Program-made: the position numbers and the translations under genes | Shown: positions 6,539 through 13,760 of the stretch, piece by piece | How the letters are laid out: every line of letters begins with the position of its first letter | Position numbering within the stretch: position 1 is the first letter of the stretch | Origin: an uncultured Collinsella sp. | Lineage (GTDB): Bacteria > Actinomycetota > Coriobacteriia > Coriobacteriales > Coriobacteriaceae | Assembly: GCA_900544235.1 (NCBI GenBank) | Contig: UQUL01000044.1 | Span: 1 to 16,113 of the forward strand | DNA length: 16,113 bases | Direction of reading: 5' to 3' | Notes under the pieces: model-generated | What the model saw: the letters and a program-made list of their open reading frames with translations, nothing else | What the model was told of the DNA's origin: nothing | Databases searched by the model: none

Positions 6539-7843
6539 ATGCAGACGATCTACCAGAAGATGGAAACCACCGAACTCGATGCCGCCATCGAGGCGCTCAA
6601 AGCCGAGGTCGCCGAGGTCAAGGCCAAGGGCCTGGCGCTCGACATGGCCCGCGGCAAGCCGTCGCCCTCCCAGGTGGACATCTCGCGCCCCATGCTCGAT
6701 ATCCTCAACGCCGACGCCGATTTGCACGACGGCAACGTCGACTGCTCCAACTACGGCTGCTTCGAGGGCATTCCCTCGGCACGCAAGTTGGCAGGGGAGT
6801 TCCTGGGCTGCCCCGCCGAGCAGACGCTCGTGCTGGGTTCGTCGAGCCTTTTGATCGAGCACGACATCGCCGGCATGTTCTGGCGCTGCGGCTCGTGCGG
6901 CAGCGAACCTTGGGAGGCTTACGAGGCCGCTCATGACGGCAAGAAGGTCAAGTTCCTGTGCCCCGTTCCCGGCTACGATCGCCACTTTGGCATCACCGCC
7001 GACCTGGGCATCGAGAACGTCCCCGTCGCGATGACCGACAACGGCCCCGACATGGACGAGATCGAGCGCCTCGTTGCCGCCGACGACTCCATCAAGGGCA
7101 TCTGGTGCGTGCCCAAGTATTCCAACCCCACGGGCATCACCTTTAGCGAGGACACTGTGCGCCGCCTGGTCGAGATGCCCACGGCCGCGCCCGATTTCCG
7201 CATCTTCTGGGACAATGCCTACTGCGTGCACGACCTGTACGACGAGACCGACGAGCTCGCAAACATCTTTGACCTCGCCCGCACGGCGGGCACCGAGGAC
7301 CGCGTGGTGGCCTTTGCCTCGACGTCCAAGATCACCTTCCCGGGCGCCGGCATCGGCTTTATCGGTGCGAGCCCCGCGGTCATCGCCGAGTTCTCTAAGC
7401 GCCTGAAGGCCGGCCTCATCAGCGCCGACAAGCTCAACCAGCTGCGTCACGTGCGCTTCCTTCCTACCATCGAGGCGGTCAAGGAGCACATGAAAAAGCA
7501 TGCCGAGTTCCTGCGTCCGCGCTTTGAGGCCGTCGAGCGCAAGCTCACCGAGGGCTTGGGCGACACGGGCTGCGCCACTTGGACGCACCCCCGCGGCGGC
7601 TACTTTGTAAGCTTCGATGGTCCCGAGGGCTCGGCCCAGAAGGTCGCCGCGCTTTGCGCCGACCTGGGCGTCAAGCTCACGCCGGCCGGTGCTACCTGGC
7701 CCTATGGCAAGGACCCGCGCGACACTAACATCCGCATCGCGCCGAGCTATCCCACGGTCGAGGACCTGGAGGCCGCGCTCGATGTGCTGGTGCTGGCTGT
7801 GAAGCTCGTCGCTGCCGAGCTTGCGCGTGCCGAGCGCGCCTAA
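6539..7843 (+). CDS. PLP-dependent aminotransferase, AspT (MocR-like) type
   Basis: Fold-type I aminotransferase of 434 residues, cytosolic. Key residues are visible: Asn196 in YSNPTG, Asp225 and Tyr228 in WDNAY, the Schiff-base Lys264 in STSKITFPGAG, and Arg399 in TNIRIAPSYP for the substrate alpha-carboxylate. The phrases MARGKPSP near residue 37 and PVPGYDRHF near 142 are typical of the group that contains Corynebacterium glutamicum AspT, the MocR-like aspartate aminotransferases. No winged-helix domain is fused to it. Aspartate/2-oxoglutarate transamination is therefore the best guess, linking aspartate and glutamate pools. ATG 6539 has AAAGG about ten bases upstream; Met8 is an alternative start. 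It may be co-transcribed with the STAS gene 51 bases downstream. Confidence 0.88.
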   Translation: MQTIYQKMETTELDAAIEALKAEVAEVKAKGLALDMARGKPSPSQVDISRPMLDILNADADLHDGNVDCSNYGCFEGIPSARKLAGEFLGCPAEQTLVLGSSSLLIEHDIAGMFWRCGSCGSEPWEAYEAAHDGKKVKFLCPVPGYDRHFGITADLGIENVPVAMTDNGPDMDEIERLVAADDSIKGIWCVPKYSNPTGITFSEDTVRRLVEMPTAAPDFRIFWDNAYCVHDLYDETDELANIFDLARTAGTEDRVVAFASTSKITFPGAGIGFIGASPAVIAEFSKRLKAGLISADKLNQLRHVRFLPTIEAVKEHMKKHAEFLRPRFEAVERKLTEGLGDTGCATWTHPRGGYFVSFDGPEGSAQKVAALCADLGVKLTPAGATWPYGKDPRDTNIRIAPSYPTVEDLEAALDVLVLAVKLVAAELARAERA

Positions 7844-7894
7844 CGCGCGGCTTCCCGTACTATCCGCACTTTCGATACGTAAAGGAGCGTATAC

Positions 7895-8209
7895 ATGGAT
7901 TTGGGTATTTCCACCAACCCCACGCCAGAGCTCTACACCATTAAGGTAACCGGCGAGATCGATATCTCGAACGCCGATAGCCTGCGCAATGCCATCGACC
8001 TGGCGCTCGAGCAGCCCACTGAGGCCGTTGAGCTCGATTTTGCCCAGGTGAGCTACATCGATTCGACGGGCATTGGCGTGCTCGTGGGCGCCGCGCACCA
8101 CGCGGTCGACCACGGCAAGCGCTTTAGCTGCACCAATGTGCAGCCCCCGGTGATGCGCGTGGTTCAGCTGTTGGGTGTCGACCAGGAGATTTCGATCACC
8201 GCTGCATAA
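7895..8209 (+). CDS. STAS-domain anti-sigma factor antagonist-like protein
   Basis: A single STAS domain of 104 residues, the SpoIIAA/RsbV type. Such proteins bind an anti-sigma kinase and are switched off when that kinase phosphorylates a conserved serine. Here the site is Ser57 in YIDSTGIGVLVG, the exact family pattern, and the GEIDISNA strand near residue 20 also fits. ATG 7895 is supported by AAAGGAG at 7881-7887. No partner kinase, phosphatase or sigma factor gene lies in the window. Its position behind the aminotransferase and before tatA gives no clear functional hint. TACTAT at 7858-7863 could be a -10 box of its own. Confidence 0.88.
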   Translation: MDLGISTNPTPELYTIKVTGEIDISNADSLRNAIDLALEQPTEAVELDFAQVSYIDSTGIGVLVGAAHHAVDHGKRFSCTNVQPPVMRVVQLLGVDQEISITAA

Positions 8210-8253
8210 TCTTTGCCCCCAAAAGGGCGTGCCGTTTGGCATATGTTTGTGAT

Positions 8254-8281
8254 GCGCTCGGACGTTTTGGCGTCCGGGCGC
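8254..8281. repeat. Stem-loop between STAS and tatA genes
   Basis: An 11-bp stem (8254-8264 with 8271-8281), with one T.G pair and a TTTTGG loop, ends directly before TATACT. It may end the STAS transcript, although no T-run follows, or it may be a DNA-level structure at the tatA promoter. Confidence 0.45.
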
Positions 8282-8287
8282 TATACT
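8282..8287 (+). promoter_or_regulatory. -10 box of the tat-hyp run
   Basis: TATACT lies 75 bases upstream of the tatA/B start and directly after a stem-loop. The predicted leader of about 65 bases contains a perfect 7-bp hairpin GGCTCGA/TCGAGCC (8331-8337 with 8344-8350) that ends two bases before the GGAGG ribosome site, so folding could influence ribosome access. Confidence 0.45.
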
Positions 8288-8362
8288 TGACCGAATGAAT
8301 AGACGAGTTCCGGCCGAATGGCGCGGTGCGGGCTCGACTCACATCGAGCCTTGGAGGTATGT

Positions 8363-8944
8363 GTGTTTGGTATTGGAGAGGGTGAGCTCGCGATCATCGT
8401 GGTCTTCGGCTTTTTGCTGTTTGGCCCGGATAAGCTCCCACAGATGGGCCGCACGATCGGCCGTGCCATCCGTCAGTTCCGCGAGACGCAGGAAAAGATG
8501 ACGGCCGTTGTTCAGTCCGAGATTATCGATCCGGTGAGCGAGGCCGCGTCGGCCCCGGCCAAGCCCAAGAAGGCTGCTGCAACCGACGACGATTCCGATG
8601 CGGATGAGGATGCCGCCGAGACGGCAGCGCCCGCCAAGAAGGAGACCTTTGCCGAGCGTCGCGCCCGTCTTGCTGCCGAGAAGGCCGCAAGCGAGGGTGC
8701 TGCTGAGGGCGAAGATGCTGCTGAGGAGCCTGCGACCGAGGACGCCGACGCCGGGTCCGCCGATGCCGCTCCCGTTGCCGAGCCGGAGCCCGAGCCCGAT
8801 CCCGAGTCGGCAGAGCCCACGACGGCCGACCTCTATGCCCGTCGCCCCCGCAAGCGCAAAGCCGTCGTCGACCAGCTCGCTCGCGAGCTCGAGGCCGAGG
8901 ACGACGCCGCTGCCGCCGACGCCCCGAAGGGAGGCGACGAGTAA
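8363..8944 (+). CDS. Sec-independent translocase TatA/TatB-family protein
   Basis: Membrane component of the twin-arginine translocase, which moves folded proteins across the cytoplasmic membrane. GTG at 8363 is chosen because GGAGG (8353-8357) lies 5 bases before it; a longer frame opens upstream without a ribosome site. The protein has 193 residues: a short N-tail, one membrane segment (about 8-21), the hinge FGPDKLPQMGR (20-30), an amphipathic helix to about 50, then a long Ala/Glu/Asp/Pro-rich acidic tail with PEPEPDPE near 141-148 and a basic RRPRKRK patch at 160-166. Glu8 and the long tail are TatB-like, while the FGPxKLP hinge is common in Gram-positive TatA, so I leave the subtype open. 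The stop overlaps the tatC start by one base. Confidence 0.9.
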   Translation: MFGIGEGELAIIVVFGFLLFGPDKLPQMGRTIGRAIRQFRETQEKMTAVVQSEIIDPVSEAASAPAKPKKAAATDDDSDADEDAAETAAPAKKETFAERRARLAAEKAASEGAAEGEDAAEEPATEDADAGSADAAPVAEPEPEPDPESAEPTTADLYARRPRKRKAVVDQLARELEAEDDAAAADAPKGGDE

Positions 8945-9735
8945 TGCCTATCGGACCTGCGCGTATGCCGCTCTTCGATCACCTGGGAGAGCTCCGTCGC
9001 CGCCTGACCATCGTGGTCGTCTCGGTGTTTGCCGCCGCTATCGTGCTGTATTTCGCCACGCCCGTGGTGCTCGACATTCTGGAAGACCCCATCCGCTCCT
9101 TTGTACCGGACGGTAAGTTCTACATCACCACCACGCTCGGCGGATTTGGCCTGCGCTTCTCGCTGGCCATCAAGATGGCCGTGGTCATGTGCACACCCAT
9201 GATTATCTGGCAGATTCTGGCGTTTTTCCTGCCGGCGCTTCGCCCCAACGAGCGCAAGTGGGTCGTGCCCACGGTGCTCGCCTCGACGGTGCTGTTCTTC
9301 CTGGGCGCCATTTTCTGCTATTTCATCATCATTCCTGCGGGCTTTGAGTGGCTCATCGGCGAGACTTCGGCCGTCGCCACGGCGCTGCCCGATCTGGAGA
9401 ACTACGTCAACATGGAGCTGCTCTTTATGATCGGCTTTGGTGTGGCGTTTGAGCTGCCGCTCATCATCTTTTACCTGTCCGTCTTCCATATCGTGTCCTA
9501 TGCGGCCTTCCGCAGTGCCTGGCGTTACGTATACGTTGGCCTGCTCGTGGGTTCGGCTGTGATCACGCCCGACGGCTCGCCCGTTACGCTGGGCCTCATG
9601 TATGGCGCCCTGCTCTCGCTCTACGAGATCTCGCTCGCCATCGCCCGTGTGGTCATCACCGCGCGCGAGGGCAAGGAGGGCTTGTTCGTGAGTCGTCTGG
9701 ACTTGTTCTCGGACGATGAGGACGACGAGGAGTAA
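8944..9735 (+). CDS. tatC: Sec-independent protein translocase TatC
   Basis: Six-span membrane receptor of the Tat pathway; it binds the twin-arginine signal and recruits TatA/B. The 263 residues carry the family landmarks HLGELRRR (13-20, Glu16), ALRPNERK (98-105, Glu103), FGVAFELP (165-172, Glu170) and ITPDGSP (207-213, Asp210). These match Escherichia coli Glu15, Glu103, Glu170 and Asp211 almost position for position. The C-terminal tail is acidic, ending DEDDEE. ATG 8944 shares its A with the preceding TAA (TAATG), which indicates translational coupling to tatA/B. The end of the gene contains GAGGAG, which serves as the ribosome site of hypA. Confidence 0.96.
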   Translation: MPIGPARMPLFDHLGELRRRLTIVVVSVFAAAIVLYFATPVVLDILEDPIRSFVPDGKFYITTTLGGFGLRFSLAIKMAVVMCTPMIIWQILAFFLPALRPNERKWVVPTVLASTVLFFLGAIFCYFIIIPAGFEWLIGETSAVATALPDLENYVNMELLFMIGFGVAFELPLIIFYLSVFHIVSYAAFRSAWRYVYVGLLVGSAVITPDGSPVTLGLMYGALLSLYEISLAIARVVITAREGKEGLFVSRLDLFSDDEDDEE

Positions 9736-9741
9736 ATCGGT

Positions 9742-10098
9742 ATGCACGAGGTTGGCATTGTCAACGGCATACTCGATACAGTGATTCGCGCGGCGCGTGG
9801 GGCGGGGGCCTCGCGCGCCGTTTTGGTAACGCTGCGTATCGGGGATATGACCGAAGTTGTGCGCGAGGCGCTCGACTTTGCGTGGGAGACGTTTCGCGAC
9901 GAGGATCCGCTCACGCAAGGCTGCGAGCTTGCCGTGGAGGAGGTCCATCCACAAAGCGAGTGCCTGGACTGCGGCGAGGTTTTCGACCACGATCGCTTCC
10001 ATTGCCGCTGCCCCCAATGTGGCGGCGCCAACGTGCGCCTGTTGCACGGTCGCGAGCTCGACATCGCGAGTATCGAAATCGAAACCCCCGACAATTAA
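9742..10098 (+). CDS. hypA: Hydrogenase nickel-incorporation protein HypA
   Basis: Nickel metallochaperone that delivers Ni to the large subunit of [NiFe] hydrogenase, working with HypB; some bacteria also use it for urease. The 118 residues have the family start MHE with His2 as nickel ligand. The zinc-binding loop has Cys74 and Cys77 (ECLDCGE) and Cys90 and Cys93 (CRCPQCGG), plus an extra Cys88. The start lies six bases after the tatC stop, and its GAGGAG ribosome site (9728-9733) overlaps the tatC end, so it is coupled to tatC. A palindromic element separates it from hypB. No hydrogenase subunit or hypCDEF gene is in the window. Confidence 0.93.
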   Translation: MHEVGIVNGILDTVIRAARGAGASRAVLVTLRIGDMTEVVREALDFAWETFRDEDPLTQGCELAVEEVHPQSECLDCGEVFDHDRFHCRCPQCGGANVRLLHGRELDIASIEIETPDN

Positions 10099-10103
10099 CC
10101 AGC

Positions 10104-10243
10104 CTGCCATTTGGGGACGGGGTATAAATGGTAGAAATAGATACGCCGTGCGGCTTGACATTCCGTTCCAACGTGTGCAAGCAGGCAAAATGGCAAGTGT
10201 CAACGACGAAATCTACCATTTCTACCCCGTCCCCAGATGGCAG
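10104..10243. repeat. Long inverted repeat between hypA and hypB
   Basis: The arms of 32 bp (10104-10135 with 10212-10243) pair with only two imperfections (a T.G at 10111/10236 and a T-C at 10125/10222). Each arm carries TGGGGACGGGGTA or its complement. The 76-base interior has a second weaker pairing, TTGACATT (10155-10162) with AAGTGTCAA (10195-10203). It fills nearly the whole gap between two genes that are otherwise expected to be tightly spaced, and it ends just before the hypB ribosome site. No open frame is evident inside. Confidence 0.85.
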
Positions 10244-10261
10244 AAGTAAGGAGTGCCGAGT

Positions 10262-10945
10262 ATGGCCGAGAAAACGATTGATATCGCATCGCCGATTCTG
10301 TCGCGCAACGAGCGCCTGGCAGATCAGCTGCGTCAGCGATTTAATGAGACAAACACCTATGTGATCAATGTGCTGTCGAGCCCCGGCTCGGGTAAGACCA
10401 CCACGATTCTGGGCACCAACGAGCGCCTGCGCGACAAGGCGGGCCTGCGTTGCGCCGTCATCGAGGGCGATATCGCCTCGGACGTCGACGCCATTACCAT
10501 GAAGGAAGCCGGCATGCCCGCCATCCAGATCAACACGGGCGGCCTGTGCCACCTCGAGGGCAACATGATCATGGAGGCCGTTGACGCGTTCGACCAGGCT
10601 GTGGGTCTGGAAAACATCGATGTCATCTTTATCGAAAACGTAGGCAACTTGGTCTGTCCGGTCGACTTTGACCTGGGTGAGAACCTGTCCATCATGATCC
10701 TCTCGGTGCCCGAGGGCGACGACAAGCCCATCAAGTACCCGGGCATCTTCCAACACGCCGGCGCGCAGCTGCTCAACAAGGTTGACGTGGCCCCGGCTTT
10801 CGATTTTGACATGGATAGGTATACTAAGACACTCGATGACCTTAATCCGCAGGCGCCGCGGTTTGCCGTGAGCGCGCGCAAGGGCGAGGGCATGGATGCC
10901 TGGTGCGATTGGCTCATCGGGCAGATTGAGCAAGCAAGGGCGTAA
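10262..10945 (+). CDS. hypB: Hydrogenase/urease nickel-incorporation GTPase HypB
   Basis: GTPase that, with HypA, loads nickel into [NiFe] hydrogenase precursors. The 227 residues show the P-loop PGSGKTT (41-47), EGDIASDVDA (68-77), the dimer-interface metal site NTGGLCHLEG with Cys96 and His97, NVGNLVCP (126-133, Cys132) and the guanine-specificity motif NKVD (172-175). The N-terminal CxxCGC nickel motif and the histidine-rich stretch found in some HypB proteins are absent, so only the G-domain nickel/zinc site remains. ATG 10262 is preferred over the GTG nine bases earlier because AAGGAG at 10248-10253 is 8 bases before it. It is probably in the tat-hyp transcript despite the palindrome between hypA and hypB. 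Confidence 0.95.
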   Translation: MAEKTIDIASPILSRNERLADQLRQRFNETNTYVINVLSSPGSGKTTTILGTNERLRDKAGLRCAVIEGDIASDVDAITMKEAGMPAIQINTGGLCHLEGNMIMEAVDAFDQAVGLENIDVIFIENVGNLVCPVDFDLGENLSIMILSVPEGDDKPIKYPGIFQHAGAQLLNKVDVAPAFDFDMDRYTKTLDDLNPQAPRFAVSARKGEGMDAWCDWLIGQIEQARA

Positions 10946-10999
10946 GTCGGCCGCCATACGGGCGGGCGTAGCCGCAGAGATACGAGATAGGAGCCTCTT

Positions 11000-13597
11000 T
11001 TGAAGCTCATCATCGCCGAGAAAAACGACGCCGCGCGTCAGATCGCCGAGCGGCTGTCCACGGGTAAGCCTAAAAAGGACAAGGTGTACAACACCGCCAT
11101 CTACCGTTTTGAGTGGAAGGGCGAGGAGTGCGTGACGATCGGTCTTGCCGGTCACATCCTTGCGCCCGATTTTTGCGACAGCGTGCTGTTCGATAAAAAG
11201 CTGGGCTGGTATTCGGTGACCGAGGACGGTGAGATGTTGCCGGCCGATATGCCCGATGGCCTGGCCCGCCCGCCCTACGACACCAAGCGTAAACCGTTCC
11301 TTGCCGATGGCATTTCCATCAAGGGCTGGAAGCTCGAGAGCCTGCCTTACCTCACCTGGGCACCCGTCATTAAGCTACCGGCCGAGAAGGAGCTCATTCG
11401 TTCGCTCAAGAACCTTGCCAAGAAGTCTGACAGCGTCATCATCGCCACGGACTTTGACCGCGAGGGCGAGCTGATCGGTTCGGACGCCCTCAACAAGGTG
11501 CGTGAGGTGGCGCCCGACTTGCCGGTTGCCCGCGCCCAATACTCTTCGTTTACCAAGGCCGAGATCACGCACGCCTTCGATAATCTCGTCTCGCTCGACC
11601 AGAACCTGGCCGACGCAGGCGAGAGCCGTCAGCACATCGACCTTATCTGGGGTGCGGTGCTCACGCGTTACCTGACGCTCGCCAAGTTTGGCGGCTTTGG
11701 CAACGTGCGCTCCGCCGGCCGCGTGCAGACACCGACGCTTGCCCTGGTGGTCGAGCGCGAGCGCGAGCGCATGGCGTTTGTGCCCGAGGACTATTGGCAG
11801 ATTCGCGGCATGGGTGCCGCGCAGGGCGCTGCCGAGGACGACCGCTTTAAGATCGCACACAAGACGGCGCGTTTTACCGACAAGGATGCTGCCGAGACGG
11901 CGTATGGTCACGTCGACGGCGCCAAGACGGCGACCGTTGCCGCGGTGACCAAGCGCTCGCGTAAGCAGCAGCCGCCCACGCCGTTTGCGACGACCTCGCT
12001 GCAGGCTGCCGCCGCGGCCGAGGGTATCTCGCCTGCGCGTACCATGCGCATCGCCGAGTCCCTCTACATGGCGGGCCTCATCAGCTACCCGCGTGTCGAC
12101 AACACCGTGTACCCTGCGACGCTCGATCTGGGCGCCGTGGTGAGCGACCTGGCAAAGATCAACCCGGCGCTGGCGCCTGTGTGCAAAAAGGTACTCGCGG
12201 GTCCCATGAAGCCCACGCGCGGCAAAGTCGAGACCACCGATCACCCGCCTATCTACCCCACGGGCGAGGGCGATCCGTCCACGCTCGACGGCGGCCAGCG
12301 TAAGCTCTACGACCTCATCGCCCGTCGCTTCCTGGCAACGCTCATGGGACCCGCGACCATCGAGAACACCAAGCTCGAGCTCGACGTGAACGGCGAGCCG
12401 TTCGTGGCTTCGGGCGATGTGCTCGTGACCCCTGGCTTCCGCGAGGCCTACCCGTACGGCCTTAAACGCGACGAGCAGATGCCGCCGCTGGAGCAGGGCG
12501 ATACGGTCGACGTGTTCGACATTAAGCTCGAGGCCAAGCAGACCGAGCCGCCCGCACGCTACAGCCAGGGCAAGCTCGTGCAGGAGATGGAGAAGCGCGG
12601 CCTGGGTACCAAGTCCACGCGCGCGAGCATCATCGAGCGCCTGTATGCCGTGCGCTACCTCAAAAACGACCCCGTTGAGCCGAGCCAGCTGGGCATCGCC
12701 ATCATCGATGCACTGACGCAGTTTGCCCCGCGCATCACGAGCCCCGATATGACTAGCGAGCTCGATGGCGATATGACCCGTGTGGAGCGCGGCGAGGATA
12801 CCGAAGAGCATGTCGTGACGCACTCGCGCGCGCTGCTGGCTGGCGTGCTCGACGAGCTGCTCAAGCACACGCAGGAGCTGGGCGACGCCATCAGCGACGC
12901 CGTTACGGCCGATGCGCGCGTGGGCGCCTGCCCCAAGTGCGGCAAGGACCTGGTTATGAAGACGAGCGCCAAGACCCGCGGCAGCTTTATCGGCTGCATG
13001 GGCTGGCCCGACTGCGACGTGACCTATCCGGTGCCGAGCGGCGTCAAGGTAAGCCCGCTCGAGGGCGAGGCGGCCGTGTGCCCCGAGTGCGGCGCGCCGC
13101 GCATTAAGTGCCAGCCGTTCCGCCAGAAGGCCTTCGAGATTTGCGTGAACCCCACGTGCCCCACCAACTACGAGCCCGATCTTAAGGTGGGCGAGTGCAA
13201 GGTGTGCGCCGAGGCAGGACGCCATGGCGACCTGATCGCGCACAAGAGCGAAAAGAGCGGCAAGCGCTTTATCCGCTGCACCAACTACGATGACTGCGGC
13301 GTGAGCTATCCGCTGCCGGCGCGCGGCAAGCTCGAGGCGACGGGCGAGACCTGTCCCGAGTGCGGCGCTCCCATCGTGGTGGTCAACACGGCGCGCGGTC
13401 CGTGGCGTATCTGCGTCAACATGGACTGCCCGACCAAGGAGAAGAAGCCCGCCCGCGGCCGCAAGACCACAACCAAGGCGAGCACGGCGAAGAAGACGAC
13501 CGCGGCCAAAAAGACGACGGCGGCAAAGAAGGCCACGGCGGCAAAAAAGACGACGGCCAAGAAGTCGACTACCAAAAAGACCGCTGCCGACAAGTAA
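11000..13597 (+). CDS. topA: Type IA DNA topoisomerase, archaeal-like, with zinc ribbons and Lys-rich tail
   Basis: Relaxes negative supercoils by single-strand passage. The 865 residues start with TTG, supported by TAGGAG 6 bases upstream. The Toprim domain has Glu7 (LIIAEKNDAA) and the metal triad DFDRE (Asp151, Asp153, Glu155). SAGRVQTPTLALV lies at 238-250. The catalytic tyrosine is Tyr363 in ISYPRVDN, with Arg365. The N-terminal phrases and the YPR form of the active site are closer to archaeal TopA than to the usual bacterial VESPxKA/TYMRTDS type. Several four-cysteine zinc ribbons follow (about 643-812; CPKCGKD, CPECGAPR, CKVCAEAG, CPECGAPI). The tail 822-865 is Lys/Ala/Thr repeats that should bind DNA. 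The gene follows hypB by 54 bases and may be co-transcribed. Confidence 0.93.
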   Translation: MKLIIAEKNDAARQIAERLSTGKPKKDKVYNTAIYRFEWKGEECVTIGLAGHILAPDFCDSVLFDKKLGWYSVTEDGEMLPADMPDGLARPPYDTKRKPFLADGISIKGWKLESLPYLTWAPVIKLPAEKELIRSLKNLAKKSDSVIIATDFDREGELIGSDALNKVREVAPDLPVARAQYSSFTKAEITHAFDNLVSLDQNLADAGESRQHIDLIWGAVLTRYLTLAKFGGFGNVRSAGRVQTPTLALVVERERERMAFVPEDYWQIRGMGAAQGAAEDDRFKIAHKTARFTDKDAAETAYGHVDGAKTATVAAVTKRSRKQQPPTPFATTSLQAAAAAEGISPARTMRIAESLYMAGLISYPRVDNTVYPATLDLGAVVSDLAKINPALAPVCKKVLAGPMKPTRGKVETTDHPPIYPTGEGDPSTLDGGQRKLYDLIARRFLATLMGPATIENTKLELDVNGEPFVASGDVLVTPGFREAYPYGLKRDEQMPPLEQGDTVDVFDIKLEAKQTEPPARYSQGKLVQEMEKRGLGTKSTRASIIERLYAVRYLKNDPVEPSQLGIAIIDALTQFAPRITSPDMTSELDGDMTRVERGEDTEEHVVTHSRALLAGVLDELLKHTQELGDAISDAVTADARVGACPKCGKDLVMKTSAKTRGSFIGCMGWPDCDVTYPVPSGVKVSPLEGEAAVCPECGAPRIKCQPFRQKAFEICVNPTCPTNYEPDLKVGECKVCAEAGRHGDLIAHKSEKSGKRFIRCTNYDDCGVSYPLPARGKLEATGETCPECGAPIVVVNTARGPWRICVNMDCPTKEKKPARGRKTTTKASTAKKTTAAKKTTAAKKATAAKKTTAKKSTTKKTAADK
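13487..13558 (+). repeat. Tandem 18-bp repeats encoding AKKTTA units
   Basis: Four consecutive 18-bp units in the topoisomerase gene encode AKKTTA, AKKTTA, AKKATA and AKKTTA (residues 830-853). The surrounding tail is similarly Lys/Ala/Thr-rich. Such low-complexity basic tails are known on actinobacterial topoisomerases and histone-like proteins, where they bind DNA; the repeats make length variation between strains likely. Confidence 0.8.
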
Positions 13598-13621
13598 CCG
13601 AGCACATATCCGAGCACATAT
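13598..13621. repeat. Tandem 12-bp direct repeat after topA
   Basis: CCGAGCACATAT occurs twice back to back, starting directly after the topoisomerase stop codon. It looks like a short duplication; no function is evident. Confidence 0.6.
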
Positions 13622-13630
13622 AGACACGGC

Positions 13631-13668
13631 GGGGCCGGGCGCGCAAATGCAAATGCGCGCCCGGCCCC
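13631..13668. terminator. GC-rich hairpin, probable topA terminator
   Basis: A perfect 15-bp, very GC-rich stem (13631-13645 with 13654-13668) with an 8-base loop lies 33 bases after the topoisomerase stop. It is followed by ACTTCT rather than a clean T-run, so it is a strong structure but not an ideal intrinsic terminator. It stands between convergent genes and could serve both. Confidence 0.65.
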
Positions 13669-13677
13669 ACTTCTAAG

Positions 13678-13740
13678 TTGCGGTGAAATAGGGACTGTTT
13701 TTGCTGGCAAAAGGCCTAATTAATCCCTATTTCACCGCAA
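13678..13740. repeat. 17-bp inverted repeat between convergent genes
   Basis: TTGCGGTGAAATAGGGA (13678-13694) and its perfect complement (13724-13740) enclose 29 bases that start CTG, so the left side reads AGGGACTG across the arm/loop border. Inside, TTTTGC and GCAAAA can pair as a tiny inner hairpin. It ends 20 bases before the stop codon of the leftward zinc-ribbon gene. It resembles the other GGGAC-bearing palindromes here in layout but not in stem sequence. Confidence 0.8.
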
Positions 13741-13760
13741 GTTTTGATCAGTTGTTGGGA

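Noticed and set aside
6458..8242. A 594-residue open frame antisense to the aminotransferase and STAS genes
   Set aside because: Both sense genes have clear catalytic or phosphorylation motifs and ribosome sites; the antisense frame spans two genes and their gap with no recognisable domain.
13487..13558. CRISPR-like or other regularly spaced repeat
   Set aside because: The 18-bp units are in frame, without spacers, and encode AKKTTA in the topoisomerase tail.
11375..13627. A long open frame on the minus strand across the topoisomerase gene
   Set aside because: It is the mirror of a GC-rich coding frame. The plus-strand protein has full family motifs; the antisense product is Arg/Leu/Ala-rich low complexity with no ribosome site or motif.
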